DNA of 8,214 bases from the NCBI GenBank assembly GCA_022572485.1, contig JACZVU010000118.1:1-8214 (forward strand), in the 5' to 3' direction. The stretch is from Myxococcales bacterium (GTDB lineage: Bacteria > Myxococcota_A > UBA9160 > SMWR01). The notes below the pieces were generated by a model. It did not search any database. It was not told the origin of the DNA and was given only the letters and a program-made list of their open reading frames with translations. Positions 1-5,800 of the stretch are shown in pieces. The position numbers and the translations under genes were made by a program. Each line of letters starts with the position of its first letter. Position 1 is the first letter of the stretch.

Positions 1-702
1 GGTCACTACCTGATCTGCGACGCTGGCCCGATTGGGCCCGAACCTCAAATGGGACACGCTCACGGAGATCTCTTCTCGTTCGAACTCTCTCTCCGCGGGC
101 ATCGGGTGATCTGCGACTCCGGCGTGCACGGCTACGAGGGCGATCCTTACCGGCCTTACTGTCGCTCGACACGGGCCCACAACACGATCGAAGTCAACGG
201 CGAGGACCAATGCGAATTCTGGGCGACCTTTCGGGTCGCGCGCCGCGCCCGGCCGCGGGAGATTCGCTGGGAACCGACCGACAGCGGGTTTCGCCTCAGC
301 GGATGGCACGACGGCTACGAGCGCCTGCCGGGCAAGCCCCGCCACTACCGCGAGTTCAGCTGGCACGAGCGCGGTGTGCTGATCGTCGTGGATCGGGTAT
401 CGGGCGCGAGGTCGGTATCGGTGGCCTCCCGCCTGCACCTGCATCCAGATTGCAAAATCGTGGACCTCGAGTCTCGGACCGCGCGAATCCGAGCACCCGG
501 AGGGGATTTCTATGTCGCCTTTGCGGGGCGCGGTAGACTGCAGGTCGAACCCTCGGTGTACTGCCCGGAGTTCGGCGTCGCGATCGAGAACCAGGCGCTG
601 GTATTCCGCTCCGCTGGAACCGCTCTAGAACTGGGATTTTGCATCAGTGATGAATCGCTAGACGATGCGCGTTCTCTTTCTGACTCACTATTTCCATCCT
701 GA
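1..702 (+). CDS. Heparinase II/III-like protein, C-terminal part (5' end outside window)
   Basis: The frame is open from base 1, so this is the last 233 residues of a longer protein. The sequence matches the C-terminal beta-sheet domain of heparinase II/III-like polysaccharide lyases. It has a GHAHGD histidine motif at 52-69, then the family pattern of a 'D-G-x-Y-E-G-x-P-Y-R' stretch and RSTRAHNTIEVNGEDQ around 166-210. Proteins of this type (the family also includes alginate and heparin lyases) are common in exopolysaccharide clusters, where they probably cleave or edit the uronate-containing polymer. Signal peptide and N-terminal alpha-toroid domain would lie upstream and cannot be seen. 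The stop at 700-702 lies inside the following glycosyltransferase gene (38-bp overlap), which argues for one transcript. Substrate cannot be told from sequence. Family call is fairly secure; exact activity is inference. Confidence 0.85.
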   Translation, partial: GHYLICDAGPIGPEPQMGHAHGDLFSFELSLRGHRVICDSGVHGYEGDPYRPYCRSTRAHNTIEVNGEDQCEFWATFRVARRARPREIRWEPTDSGFRLSGWHDGYERLPGKPRHYREFSWHERGVLIVVDRVSGARSVSVASRLHLHPDCKIVDLESRTARIRAPGGDFYVAFAGRGRLQVEPSVYCPEFGVAIENQALVFRSAGTALELGFCISDESLDDARSLSDSLFPS

Positions 703-1915
703 AGGCAACGCGCCCGGCACCCGTGTGTACGAACTGTGTAGGCGGTGGGTGCGGATGGGGCACGATGTTACGGTGATCACCGGGGTTCCCAACGTTCCCA
801 ATGGCGTGGCCTACGAGGGCTACGAGAACCGCTGGCTCCAGAGGGAGTGCGTCGACGGCATCGAAACCATCCGGGTCTGGACCTACCTCGCCCCGAACAA
901 GGGAACCACGCGCCGAATCTTGAATTACCTCTCCCTGATGGTTTCGGCGATTGTCGCCGGCTTGTTCATCCGAAAGCCGGATCTCGTGATCGCCACTTCG
1001 CCCCAGTTCTTTTGCGGCTGGGCGGGCGTTTGGGTGGGCCGTCTGCGCCGGATCCCATGCATCCTCGAGATTCGCGATCTCTGGCCTGAATCCATCGTCG
1101 CGGTGGGGGCGATGCGCGCGGGGCGCCGGCTGCGTTTTCTCGAGTGGCTCGAAAGGCGGATGTACGCGGCTGCTGGCCGAATCGTCACGGTCGGTGCCGG
1201 GTATCGAGACCAGTTGGTGGGCCGGGGGGTAGCGGCAGCGCGCATCGACATCGTGCCCAATGGAGTCGATCGGGAGCTTTTTGCCCATCGCGGCGACGGG
1301 GCCGCCCTGCGGGACCAATACGGCCTGAGAGACGCCTTCATTTGTTCCTATGTCGGCACGATCGGGTTGGGGAGCGGCCTCGAGGTCGTGCTGCGCGCGG
1401 CGCGGCTGCTTCGAGACGAAGGTCGCGACGACATCGTCTTCGTGCTGGTTGGAGAGGGTGCCGTTCGCGAAGCATTGGAGCGCAAGGCCCTGCAAGAAGG
1501 CTTGAAGCAGGTCGTTTTCACCGGGCGCCAAGACAAGCGGGCGATTCCCGATTTTCTGTCGATGTCGGACGCGTGCCTGGTGCACCTCCTTCGCAGGGAG
1601 TTGTTTCGCAGCGTGCTGCCGTCCAAGATTTTCGAAGCGGCCGCGATGAAGAAGCCCATCATCCTCGGCGTCGAGGGAAGCGCGGCACAGGTCGTGCGGG
1701 AAGCCAACGCGGGAATTTGTATCGAGCCGGAAAACGAGCGGGAACTCGTGGCGGCCGTGAAGCGCTTGGCCGGGGATCGGGGTTTGGCAGCGCGCTTGGG
1801 GCAGGCCGGCTTTGAATCCATCGCCGCGGTTTATGATTACGATCGGCTCGCCGAGAAGTACGCAGAGATCATCGAGCGGGTCGCAGCGACGGAAAATTCG
1901 AGGTTGCGCGGGTGA
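665..1915 (+). CDS. GT4-family glycosyltransferase, WbuB-like
   Basis: A 416-residue retaining GT-B glycosyltransferase that should transfer a sugar from a nucleotide donor onto a lipid-linked glycan at the cytoplasmic face of the membrane. The N-terminal acceptor-side domain opens with MRVLFLTHYFHPEGNAPGTR and carries R-D-L-W-P-E-S at residues 137-143, a hallmark of WbuB-type enzymes (GT4, O-antigen/EPS assembly). The C-terminal donor domain starts at about VPNGVD (197-202), followed by SYVGT (228-232) and PSKIFE (319-324) near the nucleotide-sugar site. Length is normal for the family. The ATG at 665 is chosen because conserved N-terminal sequence starts right there. I see no strong Shine-Dalgarno site, so translation probably couples to the overlapping upstream heparinase gene. 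Its TGA (1913-1915) overlaps the wecB GTG by 4 bp. Donor sugar is unknown; GlcNAc, FucNAc or ManNAc derivatives would fit the neighbouring epimerase. Confidence 0.9.
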   Translation: MRVLFLTHYFHPEGNAPGTRVYELCRRWVRMGHDVTVITGVPNVPNGVAYEGYENRWLQRECVDGIETIRVWTYLAPNKGTTRRILNYLSLMVSAIVAGLFIRKPDLVIATSPQFFCGWAGVWVGRLRRIPCILEIRDLWPESIVAVGAMRAGRRLRFLEWLERRMYAAAGRIVTVGAGYRDQLVGRGVAAARIDIVPNGVDRELFAHRGDGAALRDQYGLRDAFICSYVGTIGLGSGLEVVLRAARLLRDEGRDDIVFVLVGEGAVREALERKALQEGLKQVVFTGRQDKRAIPDFLSMSDACLVHLLRRELFRSVLPSKIFEAAAMKKPIILGVEGSAAQVVREANAGICIEPENERELVAAVKRLAGDRGLAARLGQAGFESIAAVYDYDRLAEKYAEIIERVAATENSRLRG

Positions 1916-3042
1916 AGATCATCAACGTTGTTGGTGCGCGTCCCAATCTCATGAAGATTGCGCCTTTGATGAATGCGTATGCGAAGTGCGATTCGATCGA
2001 GCCGCTGTTGGTCCACACGGGCCAGCATTACGACGAAAACATGAGCGATCTCTTCTTTCGCCAGCTCGGGATTCCCGAGCCGGATCTCAACCTCGAGGTC
2101 GGTAGCGCGTCTCACGCGGTCCAGACCGCCGAGATCATGCGGGCTTTCGAGCCGGTGGTGCTGGACCATAAGCCCGATGCGGTTCTCGTCGTGGGCGACG
2201 TCAACAGCACGATTGCCTGCGGCACGGTCGCGGTCAAGCTGGGCGTCAAGCTCATCCACGTCGAAGCCGGGCTGCGCAGCTTCGATCGCACGATGCCCGA
2301 AGAGATCAACCGGCTGATCACGGATGCGATCAGCGATCTGCTCTTCTGCACGGAGCAGAGCGGGGTCGATAACCTCCGGCGGGAAGGGGTGCCCGAAGAG
2401 AAGATTCACTTCGTCGGCAACCTGATGATCGACACGCTGCTGCAGCATCGCGTCAAGGCCGATCAATCGACGATTCTCGAGGATCTCGCGCTTGCGGAAG
2501 GAGGCTATGCGGTCCTCACGCTGCACCGGCCCGCAAATGTCGACAACCGGAAAACCCTCGAAGGGCTGCTCGGCGCGTTGGAGCAGATCCAGAACGATCT
2601 GGCGATCGTATTCCCCGCGCATCCCCGAACCCGAGCCAAATTTGAAGAATTCGGGATGACCCCCCGGCTGACGGCGATGCCCAACCTTCGCATGCTCGAT
2701 CCGATTGGCTATCTCGACTTTCTCAAATTGATCGCTTCCGCGAGGCTCGTCTTGACGGATTCTGGTGGAATTCAGGAAGAAACCACGATTTTAAAAGTGC
2801 CCTGCCTGACACTCCGGGAAAATACGGAGCGCCCGATCACAGTAGAGGTTGGAAGCAATCGGTTGGTCGGGACAGACCCCGCGAAGATCATCGCCGCTTA
2901 TCAGGCAATCATGGGTCGATCCGTCGTGAAATCGGATATCCCCCCGCTATGGGATGGGCGGGCGGCCGAGCGAATCGTCGAAATTCTCCGGAAGTGTGTA
3001 CTTACCGTACAGCCCCGTAGCCGCAAGGCCCACAAAGGCTAA
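1912..3042 (+). CDS. wecB: UDP-N-acetylglucosamine 2-epimerase (non-hydrolysing)
   Basis: A 376-residue cytoplasmic enzyme that interconverts UDP-GlcNAc and UDP-ManNAc, providing ManNAc-type sugars for surface polysaccharide. It starts at GTG 1912 within the GTGA overlap with the glycosyltransferase stop, which indicates translational coupling. The opening VVGARPNLMKIAPL is the family's N-terminal nucleotide-binding loop. Residues matching the known catalytic set of E. coli WecB are all present: D96 (VVGDVNST), E118 (HVEAGLRS), E131 (MPEEINR) and H205 (TLHRPANVD). The donor-binding DSGGIQEE and RENTERP motifs follow in the C-terminal half. Length equals the usual 370-380 residues. The tail after AERIVEILRK is basic and about 16 residues longer than many homologues, with no domain visible in it. 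It is the last gene of the polysaccharide block; mobile DNA starts about 150 bp downstream. Confidence 0.95.
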   Translation: MKIINVVGARPNLMKIAPLMNAYAKCDSIEPLLVHTGQHYDENMSDLFFRQLGIPEPDLNLEVGSASHAVQTAEIMRAFEPVVLDHKPDAVLVVGDVNSTIACGTVAVKLGVKLIHVEAGLRSFDRTMPEEINRLITDAISDLLFCTEQSGVDNLRREGVPEEKIHFVGNLMIDTLLQHRVKADQSTILEDLALAEGGYAVLTLHRPANVDNRKTLEGLLGALEQIQNDLAIVFPAHPRTRAKFEEFGMTPRLTAMPNLRMLDPIGYLDFLKLIASARLVLTDSGGIQEETTILKVPCLTLRENTERPITVEVGSNRLVGTDPAKIIAAYQAIMGRSVVKSDIPPLWDGRAAERIVEILRKCVLTVQPRSRKAHKG

Positions 3043-3191
3043 ACGTCCGAGGGGAAAGGGATTATCGGACGGTCGCGAGACTCCGCCCACAAGGGCAAAA
3101 AAGGGTGAAAAACAGCTTGATTGGAGCCACCTTGGCCGCATCGAGAGTCGACCCGTGACGAATAAAGCTGCGACTGAGCTGCGCCAGTACC

Positions 3192-3259
3192 TGCGCATTC
3201 CGCTGATCGTGAACGGTCATTTCGCCCGATCGTGAACACCCATTCCGGCGATCGTGAAC
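3192..3259. repeat. Three tandem 22-23 bp repeats, IS21 terminal (transposase-binding) repeats
   Basis: Three head-to-tail units each end in GATCGTGAAC, at 3205-3214, 3228-3237 and 3250-3259, with spacings of 23 and 22 bp. The first half of each unit is also related (CATTCCG, CATTTCG, CATTCCG). IS21-family elements are known to carry multiple internal repeats at their ends that bind IstA. The adjacent istB tail supports that reading over an iteron origin or a CRISPR array. Confidence 0.8.
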
Positions 3260-3284
3260 GGAGCGGAGCGACGCTGGTCAGTGG

Positions 3285-3458
3285 TTAGCTTTGCGTTTTC
3301 TCATCCTTTCGTCGAGACTCTCGCTTTAGATGGATTTTGTGCGCGTTGTAGAGCAGTCGGTCGCAGATCGCATCGGCGATCGTCGGGTCGCCCACGTGAT
3401 CGTGCCAGTTCTCCGGGGGCAGCTGGCTTGTGAGGATCGTCGAGCGGTTTCCGTAACG
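3285..3458 (-). pseudogene. istB: istB 3' fragment (IS21 transposition helper ATPase)
   Basis: On the minus strand, 57 codons plus a TAA stop (3285-3287) encode the C-terminal end of an IstB-type ATPase: RYGNRSTILTSQLPPENWHD, then H-V-G-D-P-T-I-A-D-A-I and L-L-Y-N-A-H-K-I-H-L. IstB normally has about 250 residues with Walker A and B motifs in the AAA+ domain; both are missing here. IstB is the ATPase that assists IstA in target selection. There is no start codon in frame with sense, and similarity ends at 3458 where unrelated sequence begins. It is a dead fragment. It lies in a frame not shown by any complete ORF, so a routine annotation would miss it. Confidence 0.8.
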
Positions 3459-3521
3459 ATTTCCCCTCTCTAAATGAGAAAACTAGCATCCGCTTTGGAC
3501 CCGAATTTGGGGGTTGGGTCA
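3459..3521. mobile_element. Possible orphan IS3-type right end
   Basis: Directly after the istB break comes 63 bp with no coding sense that ends in GGGGGTTGGGTCA (3509-3521). The last 28 bp (3494-3521) resemble in layout the right end of the IS3-family element at 5479-5506: a TG/GGAC-CC stretch, a run of G, and a final TCA in the same orientation. The identity is only about half, so they would be related element types, not the same element. The most economical reading is that an IS3-type element jumped into istB and was later deleted except for its tip. A short inverted pair, AAATGAG (3472-3478) and CTCATTT (3534-3540), brackets the same region and offers another possible boundary. Weak evidence. 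Confidence 0.3.
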
Positions 3522-3608
3522 ACAGCAGGGTCGCTCATTTGAAGAATTCTCTCTTTTGTCGACGTTGATCACGTAGAGAACAGCGAAAGCAATCAGAGGG
3601 CGAGAATC

Positions 3609-4214
3609 TCAATCGGATCCAGCCACGGGTCGCCACATAGTGGTCACCCGCGCATTGTCAAGGACCGCGTTAAATCCTCCGATTGGTGTGAACCCTGCGC
3701 GGACATAGCGGTGATCGTTGGCCGGATTCGACGATTCGAGATAAGTGGGAATTCCGAGAGCATCCCACTCGCGGAGGTCGGCGGCCAACAGTGCCTGACC
3801 GATGCCTCGACCGCGACACTCCCGGTGGGTTGCCAACAGTGCGAGATATGCGTGCGGTCCCGGAGTGCCGCTGTGGCTGGTCTCGAATCGTTGGTAGAGC
3901 TCATTCAAGGCGGTGATGCGCTCGGCATCCAGGGATCGGGTGATCAGCGCCGCGGAGCCCGCCTCGAGCGCCGGGGTTAGCTCGCTTTCGTTGGGCGGCA
4001 CCCAGACCGACACCGCCGCTCCCGAATCCCACTGGTGCACGGTGCCAAACCGCATTGCGCCTTCCACAATGAACCGCCAGTAAGCCTCATGGTGGTCTGT
4101 CCGCCCGTCCCCTCTCGCCAGCGCGACCGACCAGAGCGGATCCGTGGAGAACGCGTACGTGATGCACGCCGTCACACTGTCGATATACTCGGGACCCGCA
4201 ACCGATGATCCCAT
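3609..4214 (-). CDS. GNAT-family N-acetyltransferase
   Basis: A 201-residue soluble protein with a single GNAT fold, predicted to move an acetyl group from acetyl-CoA to an amine on a small molecule or protein. The acetyl-CoA pyrophosphate loop is R-G-R-G-I-G at residues 134-139, preceded by the beta-4 strand HAYLALLATH and followed by Y-L-E-S-S-N-P-A-N and Y-V-R-A-G-F (158-175), a common C-terminal GNAT pattern. The N-terminal half (acceptor side) has no recognisable signature, so the substrate is unknown. The ATG at 4212-4214 is supported by a strong Shine-Dalgarno site (AGGAGGA on the minus strand, 4222-4228, 7 nt away). It has its own transcription unit, opposite to all neighbours, and sits between IS remnants on both sides. 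That suggests it arrived with or was trapped by mobile DNA, although its GC content looks like the host's. The frame is complete and shows no sign of decay. Confidence 0.85.
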   Translation of the reverse strand: MGSSVAGPEYIDSVTACITYAFSTDPLWSVALARGDGRTDHHEAYWRFIVEGAMRFGTVHQWDSGAAVSVWVPPNESELTPALEAGSAALITRSLDAERITALNELYQRFETSHSGTPGPHAYLALLATHRECRGRGIGQALLAADLREWDALGIPTYLESSNPANDHRYVRAGFTPIGGFNAVLDNARVTTMWRPVAGSD

Positions 4215-4258
4215 TGCTGCTTCCTCCTATCCGGCCCCACTGGAACCTCGACGCGCCA

Positions 4259-4282
4259 ACCGCGGGTACGAATCACCGCGGT
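4259..4282. repeat. Two near-identical CCGCGG palindromes upstream of the GNAT gene
   Basis: ACCGCGG (4259-4265) and ACCGCGGT (4275-4282) have centres 16 bp apart, in the 5' flank of the minus-strand acetyltransferase, about 45-68 bp before its start codon. Paired short palindromes at this distance could be an operator for a dimeric regulator. In GC-rich DNA such a pair can also arise by chance, and I see no clear promoter to place them against. Confidence 0.2.
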
Positions 4283-4349
4283 CGGGCGGAGACTCATAGA
4301 ATCGATAGTTAATCATATGGGATCCGTCCCTAATCCTGTGGAAAAAGGA

Positions 4350-4412
4350 ATGGCGTAACCTTCCGAGTTGACAAACGAAATCGCCAAAAAGGCGATCGGA
4401 GGGCTACGCCAT
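4350..4412 (+). promoter_or_regulatory. Inverted repeat that hides the transposase RBS and start codon
   Basis: The left arm 4350-4366 pairs with the right arm 4396-4412: 17 positions with 15 Watson-Crick pairs, one U-G wobble (4361/4401) and one mismatch (4358/4404). The right arm holds the Shine-Dalgarno GGAGGG (4398-4403) and the first two bases of the ATG (4411). The 29-nt interior contains a second small hairpin, TCGCC-AAAAA-GGCGA (4381-4395). RNA started upstream of 4350, such as read-through from a neighbouring gene, would fold the ribosome site shut; RNA started inside the repeat would not. This kind of protection from outside transcription is known for IS10 and IS50. A TTGACA at 4368-4373 lies in the loop but has no good -10 partner. 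Confidence 0.6.
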
Positions 4413-4647
4413 GTCGAAAACTACCATGGGAGAGGCGGAGGTGCTGCGCCTACGCCAGAGCATCCAGACGCCGATGCGTCGTAGGGTTCTCGAAGCCATC
4501 GAGCTCGTGCTCGAGGAAGAGCTGACCGAGGCCCTGGGCACGGGACGCTACGAGCGCGGGGAGGCGCGACGCGGTTATCGCAATGGGCACCAGACGCGCC
4601 GGATCACGACGGCAGTCGGGACGCAGACGTTGGGTGTCCCGCGTGCA
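4411..4647 (+). pseudogene. IS256-family transposase, N-terminal fragment
   Basis: About 79 codons from ATG 4411 match the start of IS256-type (mutator-like) DDE transposases: MSKTTMGEAEVLRLRQSIQT, a helical V-L-E-A-I-E-L-V-L-E-E-E-L segment, then G-R-Y-E-R-G-E-A-R-R-G-Y-R-N-G and T-T-A-V-G-T-Q-T-L-G-V-P-R. The full protein has about 400 residues, and the whole catalytic domain with its three acidic residues is missing. After VPRA the frame reads 28 nonsense codons into IS3 sequence and stops at 4734. Shine-Dalgarno GGAGGG lies 7 nt before the ATG. If made, the product would be a DNA-binding or dimerising stub without catalysis. Confidence 0.8.
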
Positions 4648-4649
4648 CC

Positions 4650-5390
4650 GCCCTGTCACCGCGGGAGCTGGCTTGTCGCTACACCGACGAAAGGCGCTAC
4701 TTCGTATCGGAATCGAGCGTCTATCGCATCTTGAAGGAAGCGGACCTCATCACGAGCCCGGCTTACGTGCTGATGTCGGCCTCGGAGGCCTTCCAGAACC
4801 CCACGACACGCGTGCATGAAATGTGGCAGACGGACTTTACGTACTTTTGGATCGTGAATTGGGGGTGGTATTACCTATCGACCGTCCTCGACGATTTCTC
4901 GCGTTACATCATCGCGTGGAAGCTGAGTTCAACCATGGGGGCAAGCGACGTCACCGAAACGCTCGACGAGGCACTGGCGATCGCCGGCGTCGACCCAATT
5001 CAGGTCAAGCACCGCCCACGCCTATTGAGCGACAACGGCTCCGCCTACGTTTCTGGCGAACTCCGAGACTATCTGGACGCGCGAAAGATGACCCACACCC
5101 GTGGCGCTCCCTACCACCCGCAGACGCAGGGCAAAATCGAGCGCTATCACCGGACCCTGAAGAACGTCGTCAAGCTCGAGCACTACTACTATCCATGGGA
5201 GCTCGAGGCGGCACTGAGGGGTTTCGTGGCTTACTACAACAACGAGCGCTATCACGAGTCTCTTGACAATGTGACGCCGGCCGATGTCTACTTTGGACGG
5301 CAGTACGAGATCGTCTCGGAGCGCGATAGAATCAAGAGGCGTACGATGCGAAAGAGGAAGAAGGAGTACCTGGCGGCAAGAGCCGCCTAG
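4650..5390 (+). pseudogene. IS3-family transposase (OrfB), N-terminally truncated
   Basis: IS3-type sequence begins in frame 3 at about 4650 (A-L-S-P-R-E-L-A) and runs to the TAG at 5388-5390, some 246 codons. The retroviral-integrase-like core is complete: catalytic D in WQTDFTYF (codon at 4833), D in LLSDNGSAY (codon at 5031) and E in QGKIERYH (codon at 5139), with 35 residues between the second D and the E, the D,D(35)E spacing of IS3. It ends in a basic tail (KRRTMRKRKKEY). The N-terminal helix-turn-helix portion and the orfA frameshift region are lost. A TTG at 4731 could start a 219-residue protein holding all three catalytic residues, but without the DNA-binding part it is very likely inactive. 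Confidence 0.85.
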
Positions 5391-5478
5391 GATGAAATCA
5401 GGAACTGTCTCTTAGCAGAGGCCATGTCGAGTCCGAAACGCTTTGACGACGTACAGGACATTACATTCTCCTCAAATT

Positions 5479-5506
5479 CGTGTCCAAGAAAACCGGGGGC
5501 GCCTCA
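5479..5506 (+). repeat. Probable right terminal inverted repeat of the IS3-family remnant
   Basis: The sequence ends in AAAACCGGGGGCGCCTCA at 5489-5506. Read from outside on the minus strand it begins TGAGGCGCCCCCGGTTTT and continues into GGACACG. A 5'-TGA start followed by a C-run is the usual look of IS3-family termini, and it lies about 90 bp after the transposase stop. Membrane-protein coding sequence begins directly beyond it. The left copy is deleted, so the match cannot be confirmed within the window. Confidence 0.5.
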
Positions 5507-5588
5507 CAAGTGGACGTGGGCAGGGTGGATGTACGTCTCGATCACCGGAGTTGTGGTCTATTGCATGCTCCACGTGATCCGCTGGTAA
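5505..5588 (+). pseudogene. C-terminal tail of a DUF420-like membrane protein, cut by the IS
   Basis: In frame 3, 27 codons to a TAA at 5586-5588 read HKWTWAGWMYVSITGVVVYC followed by MLHVIRW. This is one hydrophobic membrane helix with the W-T-x2-x-W-x-Y-V-S-x-T-G-V-V-V-Y pattern that ends DUF420 proteins, small four-helix membrane proteins often encoded near cytochrome c oxidase genes. The rest of the gene is not in the window; sequence directly upstream is the IS3 right end. I read it as the downstream stump of a gene interrupted by the insertion and then separated from its front by later rearrangement. The hydrophobic helix is plain; the family name is recognition from a short match. Confidence 0.5.
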
Positions 5589-5800
5589 ACGGAGCTGGGC
5601 GCCTACAGGGCCATGCTCTCCTCCCTCTCCTCGAACGATGTCGGCAACCGAAAGGGCGGGACTGTGCTGCTACTTGAGCTCGTGCGGGCAGACGGTGGCC
5701 GTGGCATCGCCTTCAGAATACGCTCCTCGTCCCTGGCCAGAAGCGAGAGTGACGGGCATCTTTTCTGCCAGTGGATGTATCGGGGGGGAAGGAGCCGGGC
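5589..5800. other. Spacer before fumC, no gene recognised
   Basis: The 212 bp between the DUF420-like stump and fumC hold no reading frame with recognisable protein sense on either strand and no clear -35/-10 pair that I can defend. It should contain the fumC promoter, since the preceding genes are broken. A short frame from 5613 overlaps fumC and has the arginine-rich composition of an out-of-frame shadow. Confidence 0.4.
5789..5794 (+). promoter_or_regulatory. Shine-Dalgarno site that sets the fumC start at 5801
   Basis: AAGGAG stands 6 nt before the ATG at 5801. The frame also opens earlier at a GTG (5771), but that would put this site inside the coding region and add ten residues (MDVSGGKEPG) not seen in fumarases. 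Confidence 0.75.

Larger units (their letters stand above)
3192..3458 (-). mobile_element. IS21-family remnant: one terminal end plus istB tail
   Basis: What remains is one end of an IS21-type element, with istB pointing leftward. The outer part has three tandem terminal repeats (3192-3259) of the kind IS21-family elements carry inside their ends, and istB's stop codon follows 25 bp further in. Everything beyond codon 58 from the istB end, all of istA, and the other terminus are absent, so the element cannot move. A TG at 3192-3193 would fit the 5'-TG terminus usual in this family, so I place the outer edge there. That edge is inference, because the other end is missing and no target duplication can be tested. 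The inner edge at about 3458 is where IstB-like translation stops. Confidence 0.75.
4320..4648 (+). mobile_element. IS256-family remnant (left end and 5' part of transposase)
   Basis: This is the leader and first ~79 codons of an IS256-type element. The leader contains the large inverted repeat at 4350-4412 and the start of the transposase at 4411. Similarity to the IS256 family ends at about 4647, where IS3-family sequence takes over without any spacer. The outer left edge is placed near 4320 only because the sequence GATCCGTCCCTAATCC there looks like an element end about 90 bp before the transposase. The right end that would confirm it by inverted-repeat match is missing. The element cannot transpose by itself. 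Confidence 0.6.
4649..5506 (+). mobile_element. IS3-family remnant (3' part and right end)
   Basis: This is the 3' part of an IS3-type element: the catalytic portion of its transposase (to 5390), about 90 bp of non-coding tail, and a probable right end at 5479-5506. The left end, orfA and the N-terminal part of orfB are gone, replaced by the IS256 fragment joined at about 4648. Immediately beyond 5506 is the tail of a membrane-protein gene, which this element probably interrupted. Confidence 0.7.

Noticed and set aside
644..1585. A 313-codon minus-strand open frame across the glycosyltransferase gene
   Set aside because: It is antisense to a well-supported gene, has low-complexity composition and no recognisable motif or ribosome site. 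The 261-codon minus frame over wecB is the same kind of shadow.
3044..3071. CGTCCGA...TCGGACG hairpin just after wecB as a transcription terminator
   Set aside because: The 7-bp stem has a 14-nt loop and no T-run follows, so intrinsic termination is not supported.
3192..3259. The three tandem repeats as a mini CRISPR array or replication iterons
   Set aside because: The units directly abut with no unique spacers, no cas or rep gene is near, and the istB tail next to them gives a sufficient explanation.
4368..4396. TTGACA at 4368-4373 as the transposase promoter
   Set aside because: At 17 bp spacing the -10 position reads GGCGAT, a poor match, and the transcript would begin at about the start codon.
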